DNA of 64,000 nt, from assembly GCF_004331265.1 (NCBI RefSeq), contig NZ_SJOO01000009.1, positions 124,001 through 188,000 of the forward strand, given 5' to 3'. Positions within the stretch are counted from its first letter, which is position 1. Each line of letters begins with the position of its first letter. The position numbers and the translations under genes were made by a program. Of the stretch, positions 8,425 through 16,804 are shown piece after piece. The DNA is from Enterobacter wuhouensis (GTDB lineage Bacteria > Pseudomonadota > Gammaproteobacteria > Enterobacterales > Enterobacteriaceae). The notes beneath the pieces were generated by a model. It ran no database searches and had not been told where the DNA came from. It saw nothing but the letters and a program-made list of their open reading frames with translations.

Positions 8425-8779
8425 TCAGTACGCCAAGAATGATAAATCCAACCCCCGCCAGCCCGAGCCAGGAGAAGCGATCTCCAGAGCCGGGCAGCAG
8501 GATAGACGTTCCCCACACCAGGATGTAGCTGAGGCTCAGCAGGGCATAGGCTTTGCTGAGCGCCATCCGGTGCAGGGCCAGATACCAACACCCCATCGAC
8601 GCCACGTATCCCATCAGCCCCAGCAGCAGCGCGCCGGTACCCGGTGAGAAATGCAGCAGCGCGGAGATAAACGCGTAAACGTCGCCGACGGGCGGCAGCG
8701 CCACCATGGCAGAGCGCAGCAGCAGCTGTGCCACGCTGACCAGCCCGACGCTGCACAAGGCCCAGAACGCACCCTTCAC
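8375..8779 (-). CDS. arnF: Undecaprenyl-phosphate-L-Ara4N flippase subunit ArnF
   Basis: A 134-residue small membrane protein with four hydrophobic helices, of the EamA/SMR-like ArnF family. With ArnE it flips undecaprenyl-phosphate-alpha-L-Ara4N to the periplasmic face of the inner membrane. It starts with GTG inside a GTGA overlap with arnE. A GGGAGGA Shine-Dalgarno lies in the arnE end. It is slightly longer than E. coli ArnF (128). The extra C-terminal residues come from the region that overlaps acpT. Confidence 0.93.
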   Translation of the reverse strand: MKGAFWALCSVGLVSVAQLLLRSAMVALPPVGDVYAFISALLHFSPGTGALLLGLMGYVASMGCWYLALHRMALSKAYALLSLSYILVWGTSILLPGSGDRFSWLGLAGVGFIILGVLTIFRPAPRQGNGPGTS

Positions 8780-9114
8780 AGGCTTCCTCCCAGCAGGATA
8801 ATCCCGATGATGATAAACCCGACGCCCAGCCAGTGGTGCGGGGCGACCTTTTCATGCCAGATGGCTTTCGCCGCCAGCGTGACCCAGACAAAATTGAGGC
8901 TCAGCATCGGGTAGGCAATCCCGACGGGAAGCTGCTGCAACACCGCCAGCCAGACCAGCATACCGCAGCCGAGCGCCAGCAGGGCCAGACCAAGCCACAG
9001 CATGATATGCGCGCTACGCCGTCCGGCTTTCGCCGGACGCGTCGCCTGTTTCTGGCACAGCTGCCCCGCGCAGCTCAGCAGGCTTGCCAGTATCAGCCCG
9101 ATCCAGGTCATCAC
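8776..9114 (-). CDS. arnE: Undecaprenyl-phosphate-L-Ara4N flippase subunit ArnE
   Basis: A 112-residue protein with four hydrophobic segments, matching the ArnE/EmrE-like family in size and content (GIAYPMLSLNFVWVTLAA near residue 68, HHWLGVGFIIIGI near residue 91). It partners ArnF in flipping the Ara4N-lipid carrier. It overlaps arnT by four bases (ATGA) and arnF by four (GTGA), so translation is coupled throughout this end of the operon. Confidence 0.94.
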   Translation of the reverse strand: MMTWIGLILASLLSCAGQLCQKQATRPAKAGRRSAHIMLWLGLALLALGCGMLVWLAVLQQLPVGIAYPMLSLNFVWVTLAAKAIWHEKVAPHHWLGVGFIIIGIILLGGSL

Positions 9115-10766
9115 TGCGGCAGATACTGCAGGTAGGCCAGACGCCCCTGAACGTACAGGCTATCCGGTTTGGGCAGGTTTGCGCGCTCAAGGTCGTCGTT
9201 TTTCGACAGCAGGATCACCAGCGATATTGTCCCCTGCTGACGATGCTCATCCAGCCACTGCGTGAAATCCGCTTTGCCCACAAAACGCCCCTTTACGTCC
9301 GGGAAGTCCAGACCGTAGCGCAGTTCGCCGCTCTGGCCGAACAGAATGATGTCATTGCGCTTTAGCTCCCACGCAAGCCCCGACGCCAGCCCCACGTTAT
9401 TGGCGAGGACGAAGGTGCTCTGCGCCAACGGGGAACGCACGGTATCCACCAGCGACTGCGGCTGTTTTGAATCCACCACCAGGTTGGGGATGGCAAACCC
9501 AATCAGCAGGGCAAGACCGGCCGGACACAGCGCCGCCAGCCACCATCGCTGCGGGCTTCGTTTAAGCGTAAACCAGCCCACGGCAGCCCAGATGAGGAAA
9601 GCCACGACCGCACAGAAGACTTTATACAGCTCGACCGACGTCCAGACCGGATGTTTGGTTAGCCCCCACGGCGAGACGACCAGCGCGGCTATCACGCCAA
9701 TCGCCCCGAACGCCAGGTTGATGCCGCCGTTTAGACGCAGCACTTTTGCCCCTTTATCCGCCGCGCTGACGGCATAGCGGGCCATCAGGATCGCCAGCGG
9801 CGCGAAGCACGGCAGGATATAGGTTGGCAGCTTACCTTTGGCAATGCTGAAGAAAATCAGCGGCATCACCACCCAGCCGAGCAGGTATATCCCGCCGCCC
9901 GCGTGGTGACGCTCGCGCCAGCCCAGACGCAGTGCGCCCGGCAATAGCGCCAGCCACGGCAAACTGCCTGCAATCAGGAACGGCAGGTAATACCAGAACG
10001 GCGCTTTATGCTGGGCGTCGCTCTGGGCGAAGCGCTGAATATGTTCAACCCAGAAGAAGTAGCGCCAGAAATCCGGTTCGCGATGGGCAATCGCCAGCCC
10101 CCAGGGCAGAACGATTAACACGCAGCTCAGGATCGCCAGCCAGCCAAATATCAGCACCTCTTTCCAGCGCTTCTGCGCTATCACCCACGGCAGCACGCTA
10201 ATCACCGGAACCGCCAGCGCCAGGAAACCTTTGGTCATCACGCCCATACCGCAGGCAAGACCAAGCAGCACGTAGCCCCCCGCCTTTCCGGCTACCGTTT
10301 TGGATTGCGAAGCCAGCCAGAAGCTGCACATGGCGGCTACCAGCCACAGGGTGATAATAGGATCCAGTACCGCATAGGTGCCGATGCCGTAGACGAGGAA
10401 AAGCGTCAGGAAGATAAGGCCGGAGAAGATCGCCACGCGCTTATCCTGCCAGAGACGCCAGGCCATCCAGATAACCAGCAGCGCCGTTAGCCCGGTAGAG
10501 AAAATTACCCCCGTGCGCACGGCAAAATTGGTCTCGCCAAAAAGCAGCTGCCCGATGCTGTTGATCCAGTAGCCGGCAATCGGCTTTTCAAAGTAGCGCA
10601 GCCCCAGGAAGTGCGGGACAACCCAGTCTCCCGACGCCAGCATTTCGCGGCTGATCTCCGCATAACGCGTCTCATCAGGCTGCCATAGCAGGCGGATATC
10701 GACCGGAATTACGTAGTAAACGATAAACAGTGCGAGAAGCGCTACGCCATAACGGGCTGTTTTCAT
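9111..10766 (-). CDS. arnT: L-Ara4N lipid A transferase ArnT
   Basis: A 551-residue GT-C-fold membrane glycosyltransferase (PMT family) of ArnT length. It moves 4-amino-4-deoxy-L-arabinose from undecaprenyl phosphate to lipid A phosphates in the periplasm, lowering negative charge and giving resistance to polymyxins and cationic peptides. The N-terminal periplasmic loop contains WQPDETRYAEISREML (residues 29-44), holding the conserved acidic and arginine residues of PMT-fold enzymes. About 12 hydrophobic helices follow, then a soluble C-terminal domain. Four-base overlaps link it to arnD and arnE. Confidence 0.96.
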   Translation of the reverse strand: MKTARYGVALLALFIVYYVIPVDIRLLWQPDETRYAEISREMLASGDWVVPHFLGLRYFEKPIAGYWINSIGQLLFGETNFAVRTGVIFSTGLTALLVIWMAWRLWQDKRVAIFSGLIFLTLFLVYGIGTYAVLDPIITLWLVAAMCSFWLASQSKTVAGKAGGYVLLGLACGMGVMTKGFLALAVPVISVLPWVIAQKRWKEVLIFGWLAILSCVLIVLPWGLAIAHREPDFWRYFFWVEHIQRFAQSDAQHKAPFWYYLPFLIAGSLPWLALLPGALRLGWRERHHAGGGIYLLGWVVMPLIFFSIAKGKLPTYILPCFAPLAILMARYAVSAADKGAKVLRLNGGINLAFGAIGVIAALVVSPWGLTKHPVWTSVELYKVFCAVVAFLIWAAVGWFTLKRSPQRWWLAALCPAGLALLIGFAIPNLVVDSKQPQSLVDTVRSPLAQSTFVLANNVGLASGLAWELKRNDIILFGQSGELRYGLDFPDVKGRFVGKADFTQWLDEHRQQGTISLVILLSKNDDLERANLPKPDSLYVQGRLAYLQYLPQ

Positions 10767-11665
10767 GATACCGGGCTCACGGTTTGTTGATAGCCAAGCC
10801 AGCCTTCCCGGCCAGCGATTTCATTGCGCACAATTTTGCCCACGGGCAGCGTGCTGAGATCGTCCGGCAATAGTTCGCTGAGCGTGCAGAACTGAATGCC
10901 CTCTTCTGCCGCCATCGTCAGCAGCGCGTCAAAATCATGCTGATAGGCGATCCCTTCAACTTCGGCGTGGATCGTATACACCGGCGTCCCCTCATCGCGG
11001 TGGATGCGGTCCAGAATATAGCGGTTAAATCCCTCGGCGCTCACCTCGCGTCCAACCACTTCATCCCAGGTCGGTAGCGTGACCGGGATTTGCACCGCAC
11101 CCAGCCTGCTTTCCCCTATTTGCGGTAAAAACGGGCCGGTACCGCGGCAATCGCTGTTATAGCGAAACGCGAACGGCTCCTTGGCCTTAACCACCCGCTG
11201 ATCGGCACGCCAGCCCGCCACGGCAGAGCAGGTCACGGGCTGGCGGATAATGGCTTCAAGCTCCATCACCCCGCGCTCCACTTCACGCGTCAGGCGCGGA
11301 ATATCCCAGACGCCAGCCCAGGCCTGCCAGGCATGGTGATCCCAGGCATGCAGCCCGATTTCATGATGCTGCGCCGCGTCGCGGAGAATATCTTCATTCC
11401 CCGCGCCGATGCGCCTGCCGGGCCAGGCGGTACCGGCCAACAGAATATCCCAGCCGTAGAGGGATGCCGCGCGCGAGCGCAGCATTTTGAACAGAAAGGC
11501 CGGTTTAACCAGACGCCACAGGTGGCGTCCCATGTTGTCTGGCCCCACGCTGAAGAAAATGCTGGCGCGCACGTCGTGCTTGCTCAGCAGTTCCAGCAGC
11601 CTGGGCACGCCGTCACGCGTCCCCCGGAAGGTGTCGACATCAATGCGTAAACCGACTTTTTTCAT
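10763..11665 (-). CDS. arnD: 4-deoxy-4-formamido-L-arabinose-phosphoundecaprenol deformylase ArnD
   Basis: A 300-residue polysaccharide-deacetylase-fold enzyme. ArnD removes the formyl group from undecaprenyl-phosphate-Ara4FN, which makes the ArnBCA pathway irreversible. The catalytic Asp-Asp type motif is RIDVDTFRGTRDG (residues 7-19). The metal-binding histidines lie in GLHAWDHHAWQ (near residue 99). Length and neighbours match E. coli ArnD. It shares ATGA overlaps with arnA upstream and arnT downstream. Confidence 0.95.
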   Translation of the reverse strand: MKKVGLRIDVDTFRGTRDGVPRLLELLSKHDVRASIFFSVGPDNMGRHLWRLVKPAFLFKMLRSRAASLYGWDILLAGTAWPGRRIGAGNEDILRDAAQHHEIGLHAWDHHAWQAWAGVWDIPRLTREVERGVMELEAIIRQPVTCSAVAGWRADQRVVKAKEPFAFRYNSDCRGTGPFLPQIGESRLGAVQIPVTLPTWDEVVGREVSAEGFNRYILDRIHRDEGTPVYTIHAEVEGIAYQHDFDALLTMAAEEGIQFCTLSELLPDDLSTLPVGKIVRNEIAGREGWLGYQQTVSPVS

Positions 11666-13644
11666 GAGGACTGTTCCGACAGCTCCACGGTGCGCAGGAA
11701 GAAATCGAGCGTTTCATCAATGGTCTGATCCATCTTAACGGTTGGCGTCCAGTTCAGGCAGCGCTTCGCGTTGCGGATGCTTGGCTTACGGTGCTCAACG
11801 TCCTGATAGCCTTTTCCGTAGTAGCTGCTGCTTTCCACTTCACGGAAGCCGGCAAACGGCGGGAACTTGTCGCGCAGCGGATGGCGCTCAAAGCTCGCCA
11901 GCAGCATCTCGGCCAGTTCACGAATGCTCGCTTCGTTTTCCGGGTTACCGATGTTGACGATCTGGCCGTTACAGCGGTTGTCTTTGTTTTCGATGATGCG
12001 GAACAGCGCTTCGATACCGTCGCTGATATCGGTAAAGCAGCGCTTCTGCTTGCCGCCTTCGATGAGCTTGATCGGCGAGCCTTCTACCAGGTTCAGGATC
12101 AGCTGGGTGATGGCGCGCGAGCTGCCGATACGCGCCGCGTTGAGGTTATCCAGACGCGGGCCCATCCAGTTAAACGGACGGAACAGGGTAAAGCGCAGCC
12201 CCTCTTTCTCGCCGTAGGCCCAGATGACGCGATCCAACAGCTGCTTGGAAACGGAGTAGATCCAGCGCTGTTTGTTAATCGGCCCTACCACCAGGTTGGA
12301 GGTATCTTCATCGAAGTTGTTGTCGGTACACATGCCGTACACTTCGGAGGTGGACGGGAAGATGATGCGCTTATCGTATTTCACGCAGTCGCGGATAATC
12401 TTCAGGTTCTCTTCGAAGTCCAGCTCGAACACGCGCAGCGGGTTACGGGTGTACTCAATCGGCGTGGCAATGGCGACCAGCGGCAGCACTACGTCGCATT
12501 TCTTAATGTGGTATTCGATCCATTCCGAGTGGATGCTGATATCCCCTTCCACGAAGTGGAAGCGCGGGTTCTCCAGGAAGCGGCTGATGGCGTCAGAGCC
12601 AATATCCAGGCCGTAAATTTCGTAGTTATCGTCCTTCAGCAGGCGTTCGGTCAGGTGATTACCGATAAAGCCGTTCACGCCGAGGATCAGCACCCGCGTG
12701 CGGCGCTTGATCGCCACCACCGGCGCGCTGGTGATCAGCGCGCCCGCCACCAGACCCAGAGACTGCGCCAGCTGGGTACCCTGCACGTACAGGCCATTGT
12801 CGGTTTGTCCGGTGACAATCTCCAGCGCCTGCTCGCCGCAGCTCACAATCATTGGCGAGACGGACACCACGGTGCCCGGCCTGGCGGCAGGAATGTCGTC
12901 ACGCACGCGTGATTTCCAGACGATAAATTTGCTTACGCCCGCATAGCTGTACGCGCCCGGCCACGGATCGGTCACGGCGCGGACCAGGTTGTGCAGCTGA
13001 CGCGCCGGTTTGTTCCAGTCCAGACGGCCATCTTCTGGCGTACGGCGGCCAAAGCAGCTTGCCAGGCTCTCATCCTGTGCGGTTTCGCTGAAGGTGCCGC
13101 TAAGAATTGCCGGCAGCGCGTCGCGAAGCAGCGCGTGTGCCGCCGCATTCAGCTTGTGGTGCAGCTGGAGCGCGGTTTCATCGGCATCGATAGCCACTTT
13201 TTGCTGCGCCACGATAGCGCCCGCATCGGCGCGGCGCACCATACGGTGCAGGGTGACGCCGGTTTCGGTTTCGCCGTTCACCAGCACCCAGTTCAGCGGC
13301 GCGCGGCCACGGTAGGCGGGCAGCAGGGAACCGTGCAGGTTAAATGCGCCTTTTGCCGCCACGCTGAGGATGTCGTCACTCAGCAGATTGCGGTAGTAGA
13401 AAGAGAAAATGACATCAGGCGAAAGCTGCTGAATACGGTCCACCCACAGCGGGTGGTTCACGTCTTCCGGCGCGTACACCGGAATCCCGCGCTCTGCGGC
13501 AATACGCGCCACGGATCCGAAGAAGTTATTCTCTCCGGCAGCGTCCGGGTGGGTAAAGATGGCAGCAATATCATAGCCTGCTTCCAGCAGGGCCAGCGTG
13601 CCCGTGCACCCCATATCGTGATAGGCAAATACAACAGCTTTCAT
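11662..13644 (-). CDS. arnA: Bifunctional UDP-L-Ara4N formyltransferase/UDP-glucuronate decarboxylase ArnA
   Basis: A 660-residue fusion enzyme, the same length as E. coli ArnA. Residues 1-304 form the formyltransferase domain, with the active-site motif NLHGSLLPAYRGRAP (Asn102, His104). Residues 315-660 form the NAD-dependent oxidative decarboxylase, with the dinucleotide motif GVNGFIGNHL near residue 323 and the catalytic Tyr-x-x-x-Lys in YSVSKQLLD. It converts UDP-glucuronate to UDP-4-keto-pentose and later N-formylates UDP-L-Ara4N. ATGA overlaps join it to arnC and arnD. Confidence 0.97.
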   Translation of the reverse strand: MKAVVFAYHDMGCTGTLALLEAGYDIAAIFTHPDAAGENNFFGSVARIAAERGIPVYAPEDVNHPLWVDRIQQLSPDVIFSFYYRNLLSDDILSVAAKGAFNLHGSLLPAYRGRAPLNWVLVNGETETGVTLHRMVRRADAGAIVAQQKVAIDADETALQLHHKLNAAAHALLRDALPAILSGTFSETAQDESLASCFGRRTPEDGRLDWNKPARQLHNLVRAVTDPWPGAYSYAGVSKFIVWKSRVRDDIPAARPGTVVSVSPMIVSCGEQALEIVTGQTDNGLYVQGTQLAQSLGLVAGALITSAPVVAIKRRTRVLILGVNGFIGNHLTERLLKDDNYEIYGLDIGSDAISRFLENPRFHFVEGDISIHSEWIEYHIKKCDVVLPLVAIATPIEYTRNPLRVFELDFEENLKIIRDCVKYDKRIIFPSTSEVYGMCTDNNFDEDTSNLVVGPINKQRWIYSVSKQLLDRVIWAYGEKEGLRFTLFRPFNWMGPRLDNLNAARIGSSRAITQLILNLVEGSPIKLIEGGKQKRCFTDISDGIEALFRIIENKDNRCNGQIVNIGNPENEASIRELAEMLLASFERHPLRDKFPPFAGFREVESSSYYGKGYQDVEHRKPSIRNAKRCLNWTPTVKMDQTIDETLDFFLRTVELSEQSS

Positions 13645-14624
13645 GGGTGAATTTCCTCTTGAGACGCTTTGTGTTCCTGACGGACAACACGTTGAATAAA
13701 GTAGCGCGGACGTGCGCGAACATCGTTATAGATACGGCCGATGTACTCACCGAGCAGGCCCATCCCAATAAACTGGGCGCCGATGAACATGAACAGTACG
13801 GCAAACAGCATAAAGACCCCTTCCGCCGCCCACTGGGGGCCAAAGACCAGCCGCAGCACGACCAGCAGAACGGAGAGCGCAAATCCGGCCACGGCAATGA
13901 TGCTGCCGAAGACGCTCAGCAGACGCAGCGGCGTGGTGGTCAGGCAGGTGATCAGGTCGTACATCAGGTTGATGAGACGCATAAAGCTGTACTTCGACTC
14001 GCCGTGCTCGCGCTCGGCGTGCAGCACCGGGATCTCCGTCGCCTTACGGGCAAAGGTGTTTGCCAGAATAGGAATGAAGGTGCTGCGTTCGTGGCAGTGC
14101 AGCATCGCATCGATAATGTGGCGGCGATAGGCGCGCAGCATGCAGCCGTAATCGCCCATCGCTTTACCGGTGGTACGCTGAATCAGTCGGTTAATCGTGC
14201 GCGAGGCCAGCTTGCGGAACAGGCTATCCTGGCGGTTCTGGCGTACCGTGCCGACCACGTCATAGCCTTCATCGGCTTTGGCGACCAGGCGCGGGATCTC
14301 TTCCGGCGGGTTTTGCAGATCGGCGTCCAGGGTGATAATCAGATCGCCCGTTACGTGGCTGAATCCAGCCATGATCGCCGAATGCTGGCCGTAGTTGCGG
14401 TTGAGCAGCACGGCAACGATATGGCTACCTTCCGCCTGGGCGGCTTCGGTCAGCATCATTGCGGATTCATCGCTACTGCCGTCATCCACCAGCAGAATTT
14501 CGTAAGCCTTGCCCAGGGTGTCGCAGGCGGCGGTTGTGCGGCGGATCAGTTCGGGCAGGCTTTCCTGCTCGTTATAGACCGGGATTACCACGGAAACTTT
14601 TTGTACAGGCGGTGCGCTGAACAT
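13641..14624 (-). CDS. arnC: Undecaprenyl-phosphate Ara4FN transferase ArnC
   Basis: A 327-residue GT2 glycosyltransferase that attaches Ara4FN to undecaprenyl phosphate on the cytoplasmic face. The N-terminus SVVIPVYNEQESLPEL is the GT2 start, DDGSSDES near residue 48 and the DADLQNPPEEIP motif near residue 100 bind nucleotide-sugar and metal, and two membrane helices lie near residues 235-260 and 270-295. The frame is open 18 codons further upstream, but the ATG at 14624 is chosen. It follows the arnB TGA by one base, is preceded by an AGGA site in the arnB end, and gives about the E. coli length (322). Confidence 0.95.
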   Translation of the reverse strand: MFSAPPVQKVSVVIPVYNEQESLPELIRRTTAACDTLGKAYEILLVDDGSSDESAMMLTEAAQAEGSHIVAVLLNRNYGQHSAIMAGFSHVTGDLIITLDADLQNPPEEIPRLVAKADEGYDVVGTVRQNRQDSLFRKLASRTINRLIQRTTGKAMGDYGCMLRAYRRHIIDAMLHCHERSTFIPILANTFARKATEIPVLHAEREHGESKYSFMRLINLMYDLITCLTTTPLRLLSVFGSIIAVAGFALSVLLVVLRLVFGPQWAAEGVFMLFAVLFMFIGAQFIGMGLLGEYIGRIYNDVRARPRYFIQRVVRQEHKASQEEIHP

Positions 14625-14625
14625 A

Positions 14626-15765
14626 TCAATTTCCTGCAAGCTGATGGAGTGCGGTAATGACGCGGGTTGTGTCGTCATGAGTCATGTCCGGGAAAAGAGG
14701 GAGAGAACAAATACGCGCGCTATTCCATTCAGAGTTCGGGAGCGATACATCTGGAAAACGCTCGCGGTAGTATTTTTGCGTGTGTGCCGCGCGGAAGTGC
14801 AGGCCAGTGCCGATCCCCTTCTCTTTCAGCGCCGCCATCAGGCTGTCGCGGGAGATGCCGCAGCGGGCTTCATCCACACGAATAATAAAAAGATGCCAGG
14901 CGTGCTGGTGCGGCCATGACGGAAGGGTGAGCGGCTGGAACGGCGTATCGGCAAGCTCCCGCAGGTAGCGTTCTGCGATTTCCTGACGGCGCCTGTTCGC
15001 TTCTTTCAGTTTGCCTAACTGCACCAGCGCCAGGGCGGCGTTGATATCCGCCAGGTTGTATTTGAAGCCGGGGGAGATAACCTCTGCCTGCGGCGCACGC
15101 CCGTGCGTCTGGCGATCGTAGGCATCGACGCCCAGCCCGTGAAACTTCAGGCTACGGATACGCGAAGCCAGCGCGGCGTCATCCGTCACCACTAGCCCGC
15201 CTTCGGCGCAGGTCATGTTTTTAATGGCGTGGAAAGAGAAAATCGCGGTGCCCTGCCAGCCTACGTGACGGTCGTTGTAGTAGGTTCCGGCAGCATGCGC
15301 CGCATCTTCAATCACCGGAATACCGTGGCGTTCACCGACGGCGCGAATGGCGTCGATATCGCACGGCGCGCCCGCATAGTGAACCGGAATAATCGCTTTG
15401 GTACGCGGCGTAATCGCGGCGTCGACCGCCTCCGGCGTGACCATCAGCGTGTCTTTATCCACGTCGATCATTACCGGCGTCGCGCCCAGCAGCACGATCA
15501 TATTCAGCGTTGAGACCCAGGTCAGAGAGGGAGTTATCACCTCATCACCCGGGCCAATGCCCAGCGCCATCAGCGTGACGTGCATTCCTGCCGTGGCAGA
15601 GCTAACCGCAATCGCATGATGATTCCCCGTCAGCTGGCAGAATGCCTCTTCAAGCGCCTGATTTTTCGGCCCCGTGGTGATCCAACCCGACATCAAAACG
15701 TCCTGAAGCGCCGCGATTTCTTCCGCGCCCATCGACGGTCGCGAAAAAGGCAGAAAATCACTCAT
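14626..15765 (-). CDS. arnB: UDP-4-amino-4-deoxy-L-arabinose aminotransferase ArnB
   Basis: A 379-residue PLP enzyme of the DegT/DnrJ/EryC1 family. It converts UDP-4-keto-pentose to UDP-L-Ara4N using glutamate. The PLP lysine is Lys182 in FSFHAIKNMTCAEGG. The cofactor-binding VIEDAAHAAG stretch is at residues 151-160. It is the first gene of the seven-gene arnBCADTEF operon. A long AT-rich leader of 430 bases separates it from padC and holds the candidate promoter and PmrA-like sites, so the whole operon is probably induced by low magnesium, iron or polymyxin through PmrA. Confidence 0.96.
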   Translation of the reverse strand: MSDFLPFSRPSMGAEEIAALQDVLMSGWITTGPKNQALEEAFCQLTGNHHAIAVSSATAGMHVTLMALGIGPGDEVITPSLTWVSTLNMIVLLGATPVMIDVDKDTLMVTPEAVDAAITPRTKAIIPVHYAGAPCDIDAIRAVGERHGIPVIEDAAHAAGTYYNDRHVGWQGTAIFSFHAIKNMTCAEGGLVVTDDAALASRIRSLKFHGLGVDAYDRQTHGRAPQAEVISPGFKYNLADINAALALVQLGKLKEANRRRQEIAERYLRELADTPFQPLTLPSWPHQHAWHLFIIRVDEARCGISRDSLMAALKEKGIGTGLHFRAAHTQKYYRERFPDVSLPNSEWNSARICSLPLFPDMTHDDTTRVITALHQLAGN

Positions 15766-15868
15766 TATTAATTTCCTTGCTGTATATAAGGCGTCATTTT
15801 TTACTGCACTGTCAAAATGGGCAGCTCAGTCGATCATGCAAGATGGTTTTTAAATAAAGACCAAATAA

Positions 15869-15896
15869 AATTTAGTCGTTGCTTCATTTATGTCAA
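15869..15896 (-). promoter_or_regulatory. Candidate sigma-70 promoter of the arn operon
   Basis: On the minus strand TTGACA (15896-15891) is followed after 16 bases by TAAATT (15874-15869), a perfect -35 and a four-of-six -10. It lies about 100 bases before the arnB start and downstream of the PmrA-like repeats. Confidence 0.5.
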
Positions 15897-15930
15897 CAAA
15901 CCATCAACTAACGCAAAGTAGCGCGCTTTT

Positions 15931-15958
15931 CTTAGGAAAAAATTAAGACAGGGTTAAA
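15931..15958 (-). promoter_or_regulatory. Candidate PmrA-binding array upstream of arn operon
   Basis: Read on the minus strand there are three half-sites, each separated by five bases: TTTAAC-N5-CTTAAT-N5-CCTAAG. The published PmrA box is a direct repeat of YTTAAK with five-base spacing. The middle half-site is a perfect match and the outer two each deviate by one base. Position upstream of arnB fits the known PmrA control of this operon. Confidence 0.55.
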
Positions 15959-16198
15959 GCACGATGAAGCCGGCAAGGAGGGAGGATGAAAAATGTGTTT
16001 TACAACATAGCGATAGAAGATAATTTTATTTTTGCTTTTTTTGTGAGGCGATTCACGGCAGGACGTATAGAATTTTATTTCGCTTTCATGAAAATAATAA
16101 TAAACGTAAATGAAATCTCAACAAAAATAAAATCCCGGCGGATTTCGACTGAAAGACGATACCCTCCGGGAACTTTTTATTAATGTTAATTGTCGCGC

Positions 16199-16705
16199 TT
16201 ATTTTAGATTAGCAGGGAAATCTTTTGGCAATTCGCTGGCCGCGCAGGCAATAACGCTGTCGTCGTTGGCTCCGCAGTCTCGCACGAAGGTGATGGTGGC
16301 AAATTCATCAATCACTTCTGTCGGGTACGCCGGGCCTGCATCGCGGTAGCTGTTCATCAGCGGAATATGGTCATTCTGGAAACATACCGTTTTTTCTGGA
16401 TTGTTCATCACCCAGCGCGGGAAGAAGATGGTGCCGTGGAACAGGCTGTCGCCCAGGTTCACGATCAGGCTGACGTCGGTGCCGGTTGGCTCCGTCCAGG
16501 AAATTTTATAGATGCTTTCGCCTACGCGGACGATGTACGCCTGCTGATCTTTCACCCAACGGTTACCCACCAGGCCGCTGTGAATACGGTAGTCGAGGGT
16601 GTTTTCATTTTTAACGTAAATCTCGTAGTTCCAGCCGTTATCGTAGGTATAAACCAGATGTTTGCCAACGAAGCCGCTTAAATCGTGTTTATCAAAGTTG
16701 CTCAT
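16199..16705 (-). CDS. padC: Phenolic (ferulic) acid decarboxylase
   Basis: A 168-residue lipocalin-like phenolic acid decarboxylase, closely resembling the Enterobacter ferulic acid decarboxylase. It converts ferulate and p-coumarate to 4-vinylguaiacol and 4-vinylphenol without a cofactor, detoxifying plant hydroxycinnamates. The N-terminal stretch GKHLVYTYDNGWNYEIY carries the aromatic residues Tyr19, Tyr21, Trp25 and Tyr27 that line the family's active site, and SWTEPTGTDVSL lies near residue 69. The family's usual regulator is PadR, but here a LysR-type gene is divergent across a 99-base gap, with a palindrome suited to such a regulator. Confidence 0.93.
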   Translation of the reverse strand: MSNFDKHDLSGFVGKHLVYTYDNGWNYEIYVKNENTLDYRIHSGLVGNRWVKDQQAYIVRVGESIYKISWTEPTGTDVSLIVNLGDSLFHGTIFFPRWVMNNPEKTVCFQNDHIPLMNSYRDAGPAYPTEVIDEFATITFVRDCGANDDSVIACAASELPKDFPANLK

Positions 16706-16770
16706 GATGTGTCTCCTTTGTGTTGATGAACGTATCGTACCCCTTCAAAAAATGAATGAATAACGCTATG

Positions 16771-16791
16771 TTTGAATCAAATTAATTCAAA
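16771..16791. promoter_or_regulatory. LysR-type operator between padC and its divergent regulator
   Basis: TTTGAAT-N7-ATTCAAA is a perfect inverted repeat containing the T-N11-A core typical of LysR-type sites. It lies in the divergent padC/LysR intergenic region. It also argues that the LysR protein starts at 16805 rather than at an in-frame TTG that begins inside the palindrome. Confidence 0.55.
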
Positions 16792-16804
16792 ATTTAGATA
16801 TGTC

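Larger units (their letters stand above)
15766..16198. other. AT-rich intergenic region between arnB and padC
   Basis: This 433-base gap, much more AT-rich than its surroundings, holds the arnB leader and its candidate promoter and PmrA-like sites. A 65-codon frame at 15986-16183 has no recognisable product and lacks convincing coding character. I see no RNA gene or terminator-grade hairpin. Confidence 0.6.

Noticed and set aside
11791..12912. Open frame of 373 codons on the plus strand
   Set aside because: It is antisense to the dehydrogenase half of arnA and shows no family signature.
15986..16183. A 65-codon frame in the arnB-padC gap
   Set aside because: The composition is that of AT-rich noncoding DNA, and the protein has no recognisable features. 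A ribosome-binding-like GGAGG lies upstream, so it is not fully excluded, but support is too weak.
16772..16804. TTG start for the LysR regulator, 11 codons upstream of the ATG
   Set aside because: The TTG lies inside the inverted repeat that is the likely operator, and the extra residues do not resemble LysR N-termini.
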